Positions 8,136 through 15,888 of a DNA stretch of 47,363 nt are shown piece by piece. Each line of letters begins with the position of its first letter. Position 1 is the first letter of the stretch. The position numbers and the translations under genes are program-made. The notes beneath the pieces were generated by a model. That model was not told where the DNA came from. It saw nothing but the letters and a program-made list of their open reading frames with translations, and did not search any database. This stretch comes from an uncultured Fibrobacter sp. (GTDB lineage: Bacteria; Fibrobacterota; Fibrobacteria; Fibrobacterales; Fibrobacteraceae), in contig CAMKMX010000025.1 of NCBI GenBank assembly GCA_946414025.1, positions 1 through 47,363 on the forward strand, read 5' to 3'.

Positions 8136-8538
8136 GAAGCAAGAACTTCCAGAGTCCGTGAAAATCGGTGCCAGCATTTTGTTTGAACTGCGCGCCCAGA
8201 ACGTGCAGCTGATTGACCTGCGAGGCATCAAGGACGTGACCGACTTTTTCCTTGTAGCTACCTGCGAAAGCGAAGCCCAGATGCAGGCAATCTTGAACGA
8301 ACTGCGCAAGGAATTCAAGGCGAACAAGCTCCCCTCCGTGGGCGTGGAATACAAGGAAGGCGTGCGCTGGGCCGTGTTCGATGCTGGGTTAGACCTGATG
8401 GTTCACCTGTTCGAAGAAGAAAAGCGTAACGAAATTTCCCTTGACCGTCTCTATGCCGACGGCAAGATTGTGGAACTCGACGAAAATGACTTTGTAAAGA
8501 CCACCGACAAGAAGGCCGACGACAATGAACTCGTTTGA
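8125..8538 (+). CDS. rsfS: Ribosomal silencing factor RsfS
   Basis: The 137-residue protein matches the RsfS (Iojap/YbeB) family over its whole length: LIDLRGIKDVTDFFLVATCES, then GVRWAVFDAGLDLMVHLFEEEKR. RsfS binds ribosomal protein uL14 and keeps subunits apart when nutrients are scarce. In many bacteria it follows a LytR-type gene, as here. The C-terminus carries an extra charged segment of about 20 residues. Its start overlaps the lipoprotein gene by 11 nt and its end overlaps argS by 14 nt, so the three genes are translationally coupled. Confidence 0.94.
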   Translation: MTTKKQELPESVKIGASILFELRAQNVQLIDLRGIKDVTDFFLVATCESEAQMQAILNELRKEFKANKLPSVGVEYKEGVRWAVFDAGLDLMVHLFEEEKRNEISLDRLYADGKIVELDENDFVKTTDKKADDNELV

Positions 8539-10252
8539 GCAAGAAATCGCAGAAGCGCTCGCCGCCACCGGTTCCTTCGAAAAGGAAGCCGCACTCAAGC
8601 TTATCTCCGTGCCGCCTGACACCAGCCACGGCAACTTTACCATCCCGTGTTTCTCGCTCGCGAAGGTGATGCGCAAGGCCCCGAAGATGATTGCGGAAGA
8701 TTTGGCCGCACAGGTGAAACTCCCCGCAGGCCTTTCGAAGGTGGAAGCCGTGAACGGCTACCTGAACTTCTTCATCGACCGCGGATTCCTCGCAAAATCC
8801 ACTCTCGAAGAAATCGCCGCAAAGGGCTTGGAATACGGTCATGCGGCCCCGAACGGGAAGGTCGTCTGTATCGACTTCAGTTCCCCGAACATCGGCAAGG
8901 AACTTGCCTTCCACCACCTGCGTTCTACGATGATCGGAAACTCCCTTTCCCGCATCTACAAGGCCGCGGGCTACAAAGTGGAACGCATCAACCACCTGGG
9001 CGACTGGGGTACCGCTTTCGGCAAGCTCATCGTGATGTACCTGCGTGAAAACCGTCCCACCGACGACGCCACGCTGGATAGCCTCACCGTGAAGGAACTG
9101 AACATCCTTTACGCCGCCTTCTCCAAGGCATCTAAGGAAGAGCCTGGCCTCGAAGACGAAGCGCGCGCCGCATTCACCAAGCTTGAACAGGGCGACGAAT
9201 TCTACCGCAAGCTCTGGACCGCCTTCCGCGCCGCAACGCTGAAGGAACTCATGCGCATCTACGACATGATGGGCGTGGGCTTTGACCACTACACCGGAGA
9301 ATCTTTCTTCGAAGACAAGATTCCGGCCATTCTCGACGAGCTCCGCGAAAAGAACCTGATGGTGAAGAGCCAGGATCTGGACGTGGTGATGCTGGACGAA
9401 TTCGACCTGAACCCCTGCCTTATCCGCAAGAGCGACGGCTCCACCCTGTACGCCACACGCGACCTCGCCGCCGCCTGCTACCGCAAGAAGGAATACAACT
9501 TCGACAAGTGCCTTTACGTGGTGGATCTCGGACAGGCGCTCCACTTCAAGCAGGTGTTCCATGTGCTTAAGAAGATGGGCCGTGAATGGTACAAGGACAT
9601 GTACCACATTCCGTTCGGCGTGATTCTGCAGCTGGTAGACGGCAAGTGGGAAAAAGGCAAGACCCGCACGGGTACCGCAAGCCTGTTGCGCGACGTGATT
9701 GAAGCCGCCCAGAAGAAGATTCTCGAATTCATCGACGAGAAGAATCCGAATCTCGAAAACAAGGAACTCATCGCCCGCCAGATCGGTATTTCTGCACTCA
9801 CCTTCAACGACCTCAAGAACAGCCGCCTGAAGGACGTGCGCTTTGACTGGGATGCCGTGATGAGTTTCGAAGGCGATACCGGTCCGTATGTGCAGAACGC
9901 CCACGTGCGCCTGTGCAGCATCATGCGCAAAGCCGGCATTGAACGCGCGGACCTCGCGACCGCAATCAAGGACGTGAACTTCGCCGAACTCAGTGACGAT
10001 GCGGCCTACAGCCTCATCAACATCCTGTCGAAGAAGGGCAAGAAGATTCTGGATGCCGTGGCCGGTGACGAACCCAGCGTGCTCGCCCAGTATGCTTTGG
10101 AAATCGCGGAAGCCGCCCACAAGTTCATCCACGAAGACCGCGTGCTCGGGAGCGCCGAAGAAAAGTCCCGCCTGTTCCTGGTTCAGGCCACGCAGATTGT
10201 GCTCGAAAACGTGCTCGACCTGCTCGGACTCTTCCCGATTAGGCAGATGTAA
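8525..10252 (+). CDS. argS: Arginyl-tRNA synthetase with unusual HIGH-motif region
   Basis: A 575-residue class I synthetase of normal ArgRS length that charges tRNA-Arg. The N-terminal tRNA-binding domain is followed by the catalytic core with DFSSPNIGKE and LRSTMIGNSL, then INHLGDWGTAFGKL. The HxGH signature before LRST is replaced by AFHH (residues 128-131), so only the last His is retained. The KMSK region is the degenerate KGKTRTG form often seen in ArgRS. The C-terminal anticodon-binding domain (DALR type) includes GPYVQNAHVRLCSIMRKAG. All surrounding residues are conserved, so I expect a functional enzyme. Its 3' end overlaps the convergent M29 gene by 14 nt. Confidence 0.95.
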   Translation: MNSFEQEIAEALAATGSFEKEAALKLISVPPDTSHGNFTIPCFSLAKVMRKAPKMIAEDLAAQVKLPAGLSKVEAVNGYLNFFIDRGFLAKSTLEEIAAKGLEYGHAAPNGKVVCIDFSSPNIGKELAFHHLRSTMIGNSLSRIYKAAGYKVERINHLGDWGTAFGKLIVMYLRENRPTDDATLDSLTVKELNILYAAFSKASKEEPGLEDEARAAFTKLEQGDEFYRKLWTAFRAATLKELMRIYDMMGVGFDHYTGESFFEDKIPAILDELREKNLMVKSQDLDVVMLDEFDLNPCLIRKSDGSTLYATRDLAAACYRKKEYNFDKCLYVVDLGQALHFKQVFHVLKKMGREWYKDMYHIPFGVILQLVDGKWEKGKTRTGTASLLRDVIEAAQKKILEFIDEKNPNLENKELIARQIGISALTFNDLKNSRLKDVRFDWDAVMSFEGDTGPYVQNAHVRLCSIMRKAGIERADLATAIKDVNFAELSDDAAYSLINILSKKGKKILDAVAGDEPSVLAQYALEIAEAAHKFIHEDRVLGSAEEKSRLFLVQATQIVLENVLDLLGLFPIRQM

Positions 10253-11360
10253 GTCTATCGGGATTCAAGCACTTTAGTTCATCAACGACGAACAAGCCGT
10301 CCTTGCGGATGAGCTTGTCGTCGAACCAGATTTCGCCACCGCCGTATTCCGGGCGCATAATCAGCACCAGGTCCCAATGGATAGAACTGACGTTCCCGTT
10401 TGGCGCTTCTTCGTAGCAGCGGCCCGGCGTAAAGTGTATAGAACCCGCAATCTTTTCGTCGAAGAGGATGTCACACATGGGCGCGTTCACAAACGGGTTG
10501 AAACCGACCGCAAACTCCCCCACATAACGGGCTCCCTCATCGGTATCAAACAAGGCGTTCATAGCCACATTGTCACCAGATTCGCAAGTGGCGTTCACAA
10601 TCTTCCCGTCCTTGAATTCCAGGCGGATATTGCTGAAATACTTGCCGTCGTAAAGGGTGGGCGTATTGTACTGAATGACTCCGTTTACACTGTTCCGAAC
10701 CGGGGCCGTATAGACTTCGCCATCGGGGATATTCATGTTACCGCAGCACGGGATAGCCGGAATGTCCTTGATGCTAAACGTCAAGTCCGTGCCCTTGGCC
10801 ACAAGGCGTACCTTGTCGGTGCAGTTCATGAGGTTCACCAAGTTCTGGGCGGCCTTGGCCATCTTAGGGTAGTCGGCCAAGCAGGCTTCAAAGTAAAAGT
10901 CCTCAAAAGCCTCCGTACTCATCTTGGCCCCCTGGGCCATGGAAGGGTTCGGCCAGCGGAGCACGCACCAACGGGTCTTATCCACACGGTAGTTCAGAAC
11001 TGGGTCAGTAATCTTGCGGTAACTGAGCATTTTGGCGCTGTCGATATCGCAATTTTCCAAAGCGTTGTCAGCCCCACGGATGGCGATATAGGCCTGCATT
11101 TTCTGCATCTCGGCCAAGGCTAGCTCCGCCTGGAGTTTCATCTGTTCTTCGGTAGCGGACTTGATCATTTCGCGACGGACTCGCCCGCGGTAGTTGTGCA
11201 CAAAGGCATTGCCGCCTGCTTTGGCAACAGCCTTCACCAGTTCCGTAGAGACCTCGTCCGGAGTGTCCGTGGTCTCAATGAGGATATTCTCCCCCGCCTT
11301 AAGCCCGATGGCATTGTTGATTAGATTCTCTGCAAGTTTTGTAATTCTTGGATCTGTCAT
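10239..11360 (-). CDS. M29-family metallo-aminopeptidase
   Basis: This 373-residue cytoplasmic protein matches the AmpS/AmpT/PepS (M29) family, which removes N-terminal residues from peptides using two divalent metals. Diagnostic parts are the start LAENLINNAIGLKAGENILIE, the central GNMNIPDGEVYTAPV, and the metal-ligand regions EFAVGFNP, AGSIHFTPG and SSIHWDLVLIM near the C-terminus. The usual family length is about 370-410 residues. Its ATG has AGAGGA about 6 nt upstream. It is a single-gene unit on the minus strand that converges on argS with a 14-nt overlap. Confidence 0.9.
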   Translation of the reverse strand: MTDPRITKLAENLINNAIGLKAGENILIETTDTPDEVSTELVKAVAKAGGNAFVHNYRGRVRREMIKSATEEQMKLQAELALAEMQKMQAYIAIRGADNALENCDIDSAKMLSYRKITDPVLNYRVDKTRWCVLRWPNPSMAQGAKMSTEAFEDFYFEACLADYPKMAKAAQNLVNLMNCTDKVRLVAKGTDLTFSIKDIPAIPCCGNMNIPDGEVYTAPVRNSVNGVIQYNTPTLYDGKYFSNIRLEFKDGKIVNATCESGDNVAMNALFDTDEGARYVGEFAVGFNPFVNAPMCDILFDEKIAGSIHFTPGRCYEEAPNGNVSSIHWDLVLIMRPEYGGGEIWFDDKLIRKDGLFVVDELKCLNPDRLTSA

Positions 11361-11535
11361 TTTATTCCTCTTTTTTTCAAATAGCTTTTCATCTAGTTTT
11401 TGAAGCTTTTATCAAGACTTGGGCCTGGATGCATCGTCGTTACACTCCTCAACACGACGTCAAAAAAATTACATTCCGAGCCCCGCACCTCGAACCCCGA
11501 GCCTTTCTTTACGCATTTGTCACATTCCACATCAC
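11361..11535. other. Intergenic stretch with heptamer repeats, no gene seen
   Basis: These 175 bases separate the SprT-like gene from the M29 gene. They contain an inverted repeat CGTCGT (11435-11440) / ACGACG (11454-11459). They also contain four 7-nt units at 11477-11504 (CGAGCCC, CGCACCT, CGAACCC, CGAGCCT). No clear intrinsic terminator was found. Confidence 0.5.
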
Positions 11536-12348
11536 TCACAACTCTTTCCCCCTGCGCATGGCACGGATGTTCCTGGGCAGAACCTCCTTATGCCACTTTA
11601 TCCACTCGTCAAAATAGATATAGCGCTTTTCACGCTGACGGAACTGCCGACCATGAACCACCCGGCGGCCATTGCGCTCCTCCACAGGAATCACCACATG
11701 GAGGCACTCGTGATAGACAACTCCTGCAACGGCATAAAACGGGCAGTTCTTGGCATCGTAGCCCTTGCTGATACTGATTAAGTGAAAGTTTTCGCCCGTC
11801 AGAGGGTCTTTACGCATAGAGTGAAAACTAAGGCCTCCTACCCTGTTGCTCCAGGTAATCCGGCAAGTCAGTTCGCCGTTGAAATAAGTATCATTGACCG
11901 CAGCAAGCACCTGGTTCAAATCGTGATAGGTTCCCTTGGGGCGTATGGGCGGAATCCTGCTGCGGGATTCCAGGGTCTTTTCCCCCTTATCCGCCAGTAC
12001 CTGGTCCACCACCGCCCAAAAGCGATTCACCAGTTCTTTGATGATAATCTTATTCTTCTGCGTCTTGCGACGTATGGCATGCTCCGCCCATTCTGCAGCA
12101 ATTTCCCTGGCCTGGGCAAATTCGGGTGTCTTCATGTAGCCCGGCAAGAGCACTTCGGGATGACCGAACAAGAAACCTCCAACACAGCGGATGCTCTTTT
12201 TCATGCGGGGGTTGTACTTGAAGGTCACCAAGCCATTTTCGGAACTTTCGGCTGAAATTTTCTTGACCGCAGGCTCATAACCCTGGGACGAAACCGAACC
12301 GAAAAGGTCCAGCTGGCCAAACAAATCCATCTGTCCCTCGCCCATCAT
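11536..12348 (-). CDS. SprT-like zinc metalloprotease with tandem clamp-binding motifs
   Basis: A 270-residue protein with a C-terminal SprT-like domain. HECLH (213-217) and a third His at 232 (VVHGRQF) form the zinc site. Upstream are the family hallmarks FNGEL and ITWSNRVGGLSFHSM. SprT/Spartan proteases digest proteins crosslinked to DNA. The N-terminus has QMDLF (residues 6-10) and QLDLF (12-16), both close to the beta-sliding-clamp-binding consensus QL(S/D)LF. A clamp-tethered role at replication forks is therefore inferred, parallel to the PCNA-binding PIP box of eukaryotic SPRTN. The middle region (about 25-130) is not recognised. The ATG overlaps the stop of the upstream YkgJ-type gene (ATGA), so the two are coupled. 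Confidence 0.8.
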   Translation of the reverse strand: MMGEGQMDLFGQLDLFGSVSSQGYEPAVKKISAESSENGLVTFKYNPRMKKSIRCVGGFLFGHPEVLLPGYMKTPEFAQAREIAAEWAEHAIRRKTQKNKIIIKELVNRFWAVVDQVLADKGEKTLESRSRIPPIRPKGTYHDLNQVLAAVNDTYFNGELTCRITWSNRVGGLSFHSMRKDPLTGENFHLISISKGYDAKNCPFYAVAGVVYHECLHVVIPVEERNGRRVVHGRQFRQREKRYIYFDEWIKWHKEVLPRNIRAMRRGKEL

Positions 12349-13097
12349 GAGAAGAGTCCCTCATAAAGGTTCATGGACAGTAGCCCTCCGAAATAGCTTT
12401 CGGGCAATTCCAAATCAGCGTAATGCTCAGAAATTCCGCACAAGGCTTCTTCGACATGGTCCGGCATATATACCACAAAACTTTCGTTCTTTTCGGTCTG
12501 CAAATATTCCGGCACACAGTATTTCGGGAGCGTTTCGCTAAAGTACATACGGCACGACACCGGACGCAAGGGGTAAATTCCGCAATCCCCTTGGGGCGTG
12601 GAGAATGGGCACGCCTTCCACTGGGAAAAATAATCATGGAGTGCCCTATCTTCGGCATCATCCTCAGAATCAGACTCCGCCAAGCGCTTGCCCAAGAGAC
12701 CTTCAAACAATTTTGCCCGAATTTGACAGTCTTCCATGACGGACATAAAGTCATCTCGGTGCCTCAAATTTGAATACAGGTAAACCAGCTCGAAAGGCTC
12801 TACAGACATGGGGTAATGGTGGCAGCAATTCCCGCAAGAAGGACCGCACTTGATTCCATTCTTATGCTGGGGCAATACAGCCTCCAGATAGAGGGAATAG
12901 GCCCTGTGGTAGTCTTTGGCAAAATCTACAATCATGGGAATCTGCACCGCCAAGTTGTCTGGACCGACCGCAGATTTCCGTCCAAGAGATTGCGCAACAA
13001 AATCGAGGCGGTCCCGCTCCTTGGACAAGAGCTGCCCGAGCCTACTCACCGCATTGGTGTACGCCCTGGTCGGGAAGTATTCCTCGCACAAACTCAT
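12345..13097 (-). CDS. YkgJ-type cysteine-cluster protein
   Basis: A 250-residue cytoplasmic protein with the YkgJ (zinc- or iron-chelating) cysteine cluster. CGPSCGNCCHHYP lies in the middle, and further cysteines follow at KACPF, GDCGIYPLRPVSCRMY and KYCVPEY. The pattern suggests one metal or Fe-S site, but the biochemical role of this family is unsettled. Long N- and C-terminal extensions flank the cluster. The ATG at 13097 is five bases after a TATATTTG element. The frame stays open to a TTG at 13145, but that would place the promoter inside the gene. It is coupled to the SprT-like gene through an ATGA overlap, so the two proteins probably act in one process. Confidence 0.75.
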   Translation of the reverse strand: MSLCEEYFPTRAYTNAVSRLGQLLSKERDRLDFVAQSLGRKSAVGPDNLAVQIPMIVDFAKDYHRAYSLYLEAVLPQHKNGIKCGPSCGNCCHHYPMSVEPFELVYLYSNLRHRDDFMSVMEDCQIRAKLFEGLLGKRLAESDSEDDAEDRALHDYFSQWKACPFSTPQGDCGIYPLRPVSCRMYFSETLPKYCVPEYLQTEKNESFVVYMPDHVEEALCGISEHYADLELPESYFGGLLSMNLYEGLFS

Positions 13098-13102
13098 GGC
13101 AC

Positions 13103-13110
13103 CAAATATA
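13103..13110 (-). promoter_or_regulatory. TAnnTTTG element directly before the YkgJ-type gene
   Basis: On the minus strand this reads TATATTTG, then GTGCC, then the ATG at 13097. The five-base spacing to the start codon is the same as at 7676-7689. A leaderless transcript is suggested for the YkgJ/SprT pair. Confidence 0.4.
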
Positions 13111-13143
13111 TTTACTTCGGCAGATGATTTCACGTTTTCTAGC

Positions 13144-13209
13144 AAAAAACGGCATTTTTACTACAAAAACAGCAAAAAAACGGATTTTCGCCCCAAAAAA
13201 GCGAAAAAA
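13144..13209. promoter_or_regulatory. Phased A/T tracts (predicted intrinsically bent DNA)
   Basis: Seven A- or T-runs of 4-7 bases have centres spaced 9 to 11 bases apart: 13144-13149, 13155-13159, 13165-13169, 13174-13180, 13185-13188, 13195-13200 and 13204-13209. Such helical phasing produces curved DNA. The block lies in the divergent region between the YkgJ/SprT operon and the TPR lipoprotein operon. Confidence 0.55.
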
Positions 13210-13280
13210 GGATTGATTTATGTTCTTTTTTGTAAGAAGAAAGTTATCTTTATAAAGGACTAGAACATCTAGAATGACCT

Positions 13281-14642
13281 ATGAAAATAAAACTTTCGAT
13301 CTGTTTCTTATGTACGCTAATCCTAGGGATTGTGGGTTGCAATCTGTTTAATCCCACAGGTTCAGCAAATATCGATTCCGGTGACGCAAATGCCCTGACG
13401 TACGAAGGGTATCAAAAGTTCCGGGCAAACGACTACGGCGAAGCGGAATACTATTTCAGAAAAGCCATCGAAGCGGACTCAAGCCACTCGGAAGCATGGT
13501 ACGGTCTAGCTAAAGCCATCCTAAATCTTCAAGGGATAAACTCCTTTGAACTTCTCAAGTATGTCAACACCGATGGCGAACGGTCCACCATGCCCATATC
13601 AAAAATGGACGATGAAACCGCCTCTAGATACCAAGGCAATATCGATGCCGTCATTGATTTCGTCAGACTATTCATAAATTACGACACCACAGGAAAACTC
13701 GACGGTGTTATCAACTATAAGAAGATTTCGGACAGTTATATGCTCCTGCAAATGTTCAGGACCATGCTACTTCTCCGTAAGGTAATGCCAAACATCCCGG
13801 CCTGCGCCAACATTGACCCAGCCACAGGCGCGGCCGAATGCAGCCTCGGAGATATTCTCAACGGACTACACGGGAACATGTCAATAGAAGTCTTGAATTC
13901 CCTTAACGAGACCTTCTCGACATGCGCCAACAATCCAGACGCAATGGGATCCGTAGCAAGCCAGTTCCTACCCAGTTTCGGCGACATGCTTTCTCCCGAG
14001 GGCAAAAAGGTAACCACAAGCGCCTCCTGCGACGCCATGAGGAGCATCACCACTACATCTGACAACCCCGAAGAAAACGAGAAAGCTCTATCTACGGTAA
14101 TTTCTTTTTCAGGGTACAGCCAATCGGTCGATGAAGACGGAGATGGATGCAATGACGAGGAAATCATCGACGGGCAGGACAACGACGGCGATGGCGAAAT
14201 TGACGAAGACCCCAGGGACCAGTCGGACCAATTCTCCTACGATGAAATGGCAATTGCCAGAAATGCAATTACCCATCAAACGGGTGCAGCAAACCTGCTC
14301 ATCATCACCTCTGTCGCCCCAAACAGCAAATATGAAAATGTAGATATTGATATGGACGGAAGAAAGGCTGAAAGCGATGAATGGGAATTCGTCTATTCCG
14401 AATACCAGAGAAGGGTTGAAAACAACAACCACAGATTCAAGTTCGCCGAAAAGCTGGTATTCAATCCACAAGGCCTGCCTTTTGAAACTTTTATGGAAAG
14501 GAAACAGGCCGTTGCCAAGGACTACGAGGGCAAATACAGTCTAAAATACCGAAAAGAGACTATTGGTGGATGCTGGGTCAACTATTCTCAAGAAGACTTT
14601 CTCAAGGCTCTTGAGGCACAAAGAGTGAGGTACGAAGAATGA
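13281..14642 (+). CDS. TPR-containing lipoprotein with DxDxDG calcium-type motifs
   Basis: A 453-residue lipoprotein. The signal peptide ends in a lipobox (GIVGC), with Cys20 as the lipidated residue. Residues about 40-85 form TPR-like helices (YEGYQKFRANDYGEAEYYFRKAI, then SEAWYGLAKAIL). A low-complexity acidic loop near residue 280-310 has DEDGDGCNDEE and DNDGDGEIDED, which resemble thrombospondin type 3 or dockerin-like Ca2+-binding loops. The rest is not recognised. The stop overlaps the start of the next gene (ATGA), so it is coupled to the outer-membrane protein, and a diguanylate cyclase follows. A small inverted repeat, CTAGA-ACA-TCTAG (13260-13272), lies just before the start. Confidence 0.7.
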   Translation: MKIKLSICFLCTLILGIVGCNLFNPTGSANIDSGDANALTYEGYQKFRANDYGEAEYYFRKAIEADSSHSEAWYGLAKAILNLQGINSFELLKYVNTDGERSTMPISKMDDETASRYQGNIDAVIDFVRLFINYDTTGKLDGVINYKKISDSYMLLQMFRTMLLLRKVMPNIPACANIDPATGAAECSLGDILNGLHGNMSIEVLNSLNETFSTCANNPDAMGSVASQFLPSFGDMLSPEGKKVTTSASCDAMRSITTTSDNPEENEKALSTVISFSGYSQSVDEDGDGCNDEEIIDGQDNDGDGEIDEDPRDQSDQFSYDEMAIARNAITHQTGAANLLIITSVAPNSKYENVDIDMDGRKAESDEWEFVYSEYQRRVENNNHRFKFAEKLVFNPQGLPFETFMERKQAVAKDYEGKYSLKYRKETIGGCWVNYSQEDFLKALEAQRVRYEE

Positions 14643-15886
14643 AACGCCTCGTCATTTATTTAACCTTGTGCCTCGTTTCCTGTGCTTTGGCACTCAAGGC
14701 GCCTACCCATCATTCCCTGCGCGCCGAAGCCATGGGTAATGCCCATGTGGCCGTTGTCGATGACAAGGAAGCCATCTACTTCAACTACGCCGGTCTAACC
14801 CAAATCAACAAGCTCGGCAACTACGACAAGTTCCCCGAAACGGGCTACTACCCCAGAAACTTTGGCGACATGCGTCTAAACCTGGGTGGTGCAGGGCCTT
14901 TCGAAACCTATTTCCACACCTATAACGTAGCCAAGGATCTACAGAGTATATACCAAGGGGCATCCAACGAAGCTGCCGCCAACGGGCTCAAGGCGTCATC
15001 GGTCTTGATGGACTCCCTGTCTGCCCATCCTGAGCTGGTGCACAAGGTAAACAGCTACGACCACAAAAGCTTAGCCATGAAGCTCAAGTTCGATGCAGAA
15101 CTCGCCTTTCATGGTATCGGCGGTGCAGTCTGGGTAGATGCAAATGTTGCCCCCTACCTGGATGCAGGCATCATCCTCCCCAACATGGGAATCGACACTT
15201 TCTATGTGGATGGAGTTGTCCAGGGCGGTATATCTTACGGATTTACCGACAAGCTTTCTGTTGGTTTCGGTGCAAAAGCAGTCAAGCGTCACAAGGTAGA
15301 GATGCTGACCATCGACATCTTGAATTATGACACCATGCAAGACACCCTTGAAGACCGTTACCACGACGCGACGGATCATATTTTTGATTTCAATTCCATT
15401 TCCATGGGTATCGATCTTGGTATCTTGTACCAGCTTACCCGCGAAGTTAGGGTGGGTACATCCGTCAGGGACATTTATTTCAAGGAACTAGCGGGCGACA
15501 AGATTACGCCAAACTGGACAGTTGGCGCCAACTACAGCCCGAGATTCTTTAACAAGAATACGGGCTATGGGCATAAGTTCAACATTGCCATGGACTATGC
15601 CGACATTGTGAACAGCACGAACAACTACAAGCCTTTATCCCATATAAATTTCGGTGTAGAAGTTGAACAAAACCTCATTGCATGGCCCGGATATTATTAC
15701 GGAGTCCGAGCTTTGGCCGTCCGTTTATCAGGCGGTTTCAAGGGGGGCTACCCCGCGGCTGGTATTGCACTGGAAGCGCTTCAGTTCTTCACGCTTGAAT
15801 TTGCAACATGGGCCGAGGAATTGGGTTACTATACCGGCCAAGACGAAGAACGTATCTATATGGTCCAGATGAGTTTAGGTTTCTAG
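14639..15886 (+). CDS. Outer-membrane beta-barrel protein (PorV/TraF-like)
   Basis: A 415-residue exported protein with a signal peptide (about residues 1-19, ending CALA). It then has the LRAEAMGNAHVAVVDDKEAIYFNYAGL segment typical of the PorV/FadL-like and TraF-like barrel families, whose members share a short N-terminal conserved region. Alternating hydrophobic strands run to a C-terminal Phe (MVQMSLGF), a hallmark of barrels recognised by BAM. I infer an outer-membrane location; the substrate or partner is unknown. It overlaps the lipoprotein gene by 4 nt and precedes the diguanylate cyclase by 2 nt. All three products are probably made together. Confidence 0.72.
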   Translation: MKRLVIYLTLCLVSCALALKAPTHHSLRAEAMGNAHVAVVDDKEAIYFNYAGLTQINKLGNYDKFPETGYYPRNFGDMRLNLGGAGPFETYFHTYNVAKDLQSIYQGASNEAAANGLKASSVLMDSLSAHPELVHKVNSYDHKSLAMKLKFDAELAFHGIGGAVWVDANVAPYLDAGIILPNMGIDTFYVDGVVQGGISYGFTDKLSVGFGAKAVKRHKVEMLTIDILNYDTMQDTLEDRYHDATDHIFDFNSISMGIDLGILYQLTREVRVGTSVRDIYFKELAGDKITPNWTVGANYSPRFFNKNTGYGHKFNIAMDYADIVNSTNNYKPLSHINFGVEVEQNLIAWPGYYYGVRALAVRLSGGFKGGYPAAGIALEALQFFTLEFATWAEELGYYTGQDEERIYMVQMSLGF

Positions 15887-15888
15887 CC

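Noticed and set aside
8315..10132. A 605-codon open frame antisense to argS
   Set aside because: argS is conserved over its full length; the reverse frame is rich in His, Val and Glu with no recognisable domain.
13098..13145. A longer YkgJ-type protein from a TTG at 13145
   Set aside because: It would include the TATATTTG element and has no ribosome site; it remains possible.
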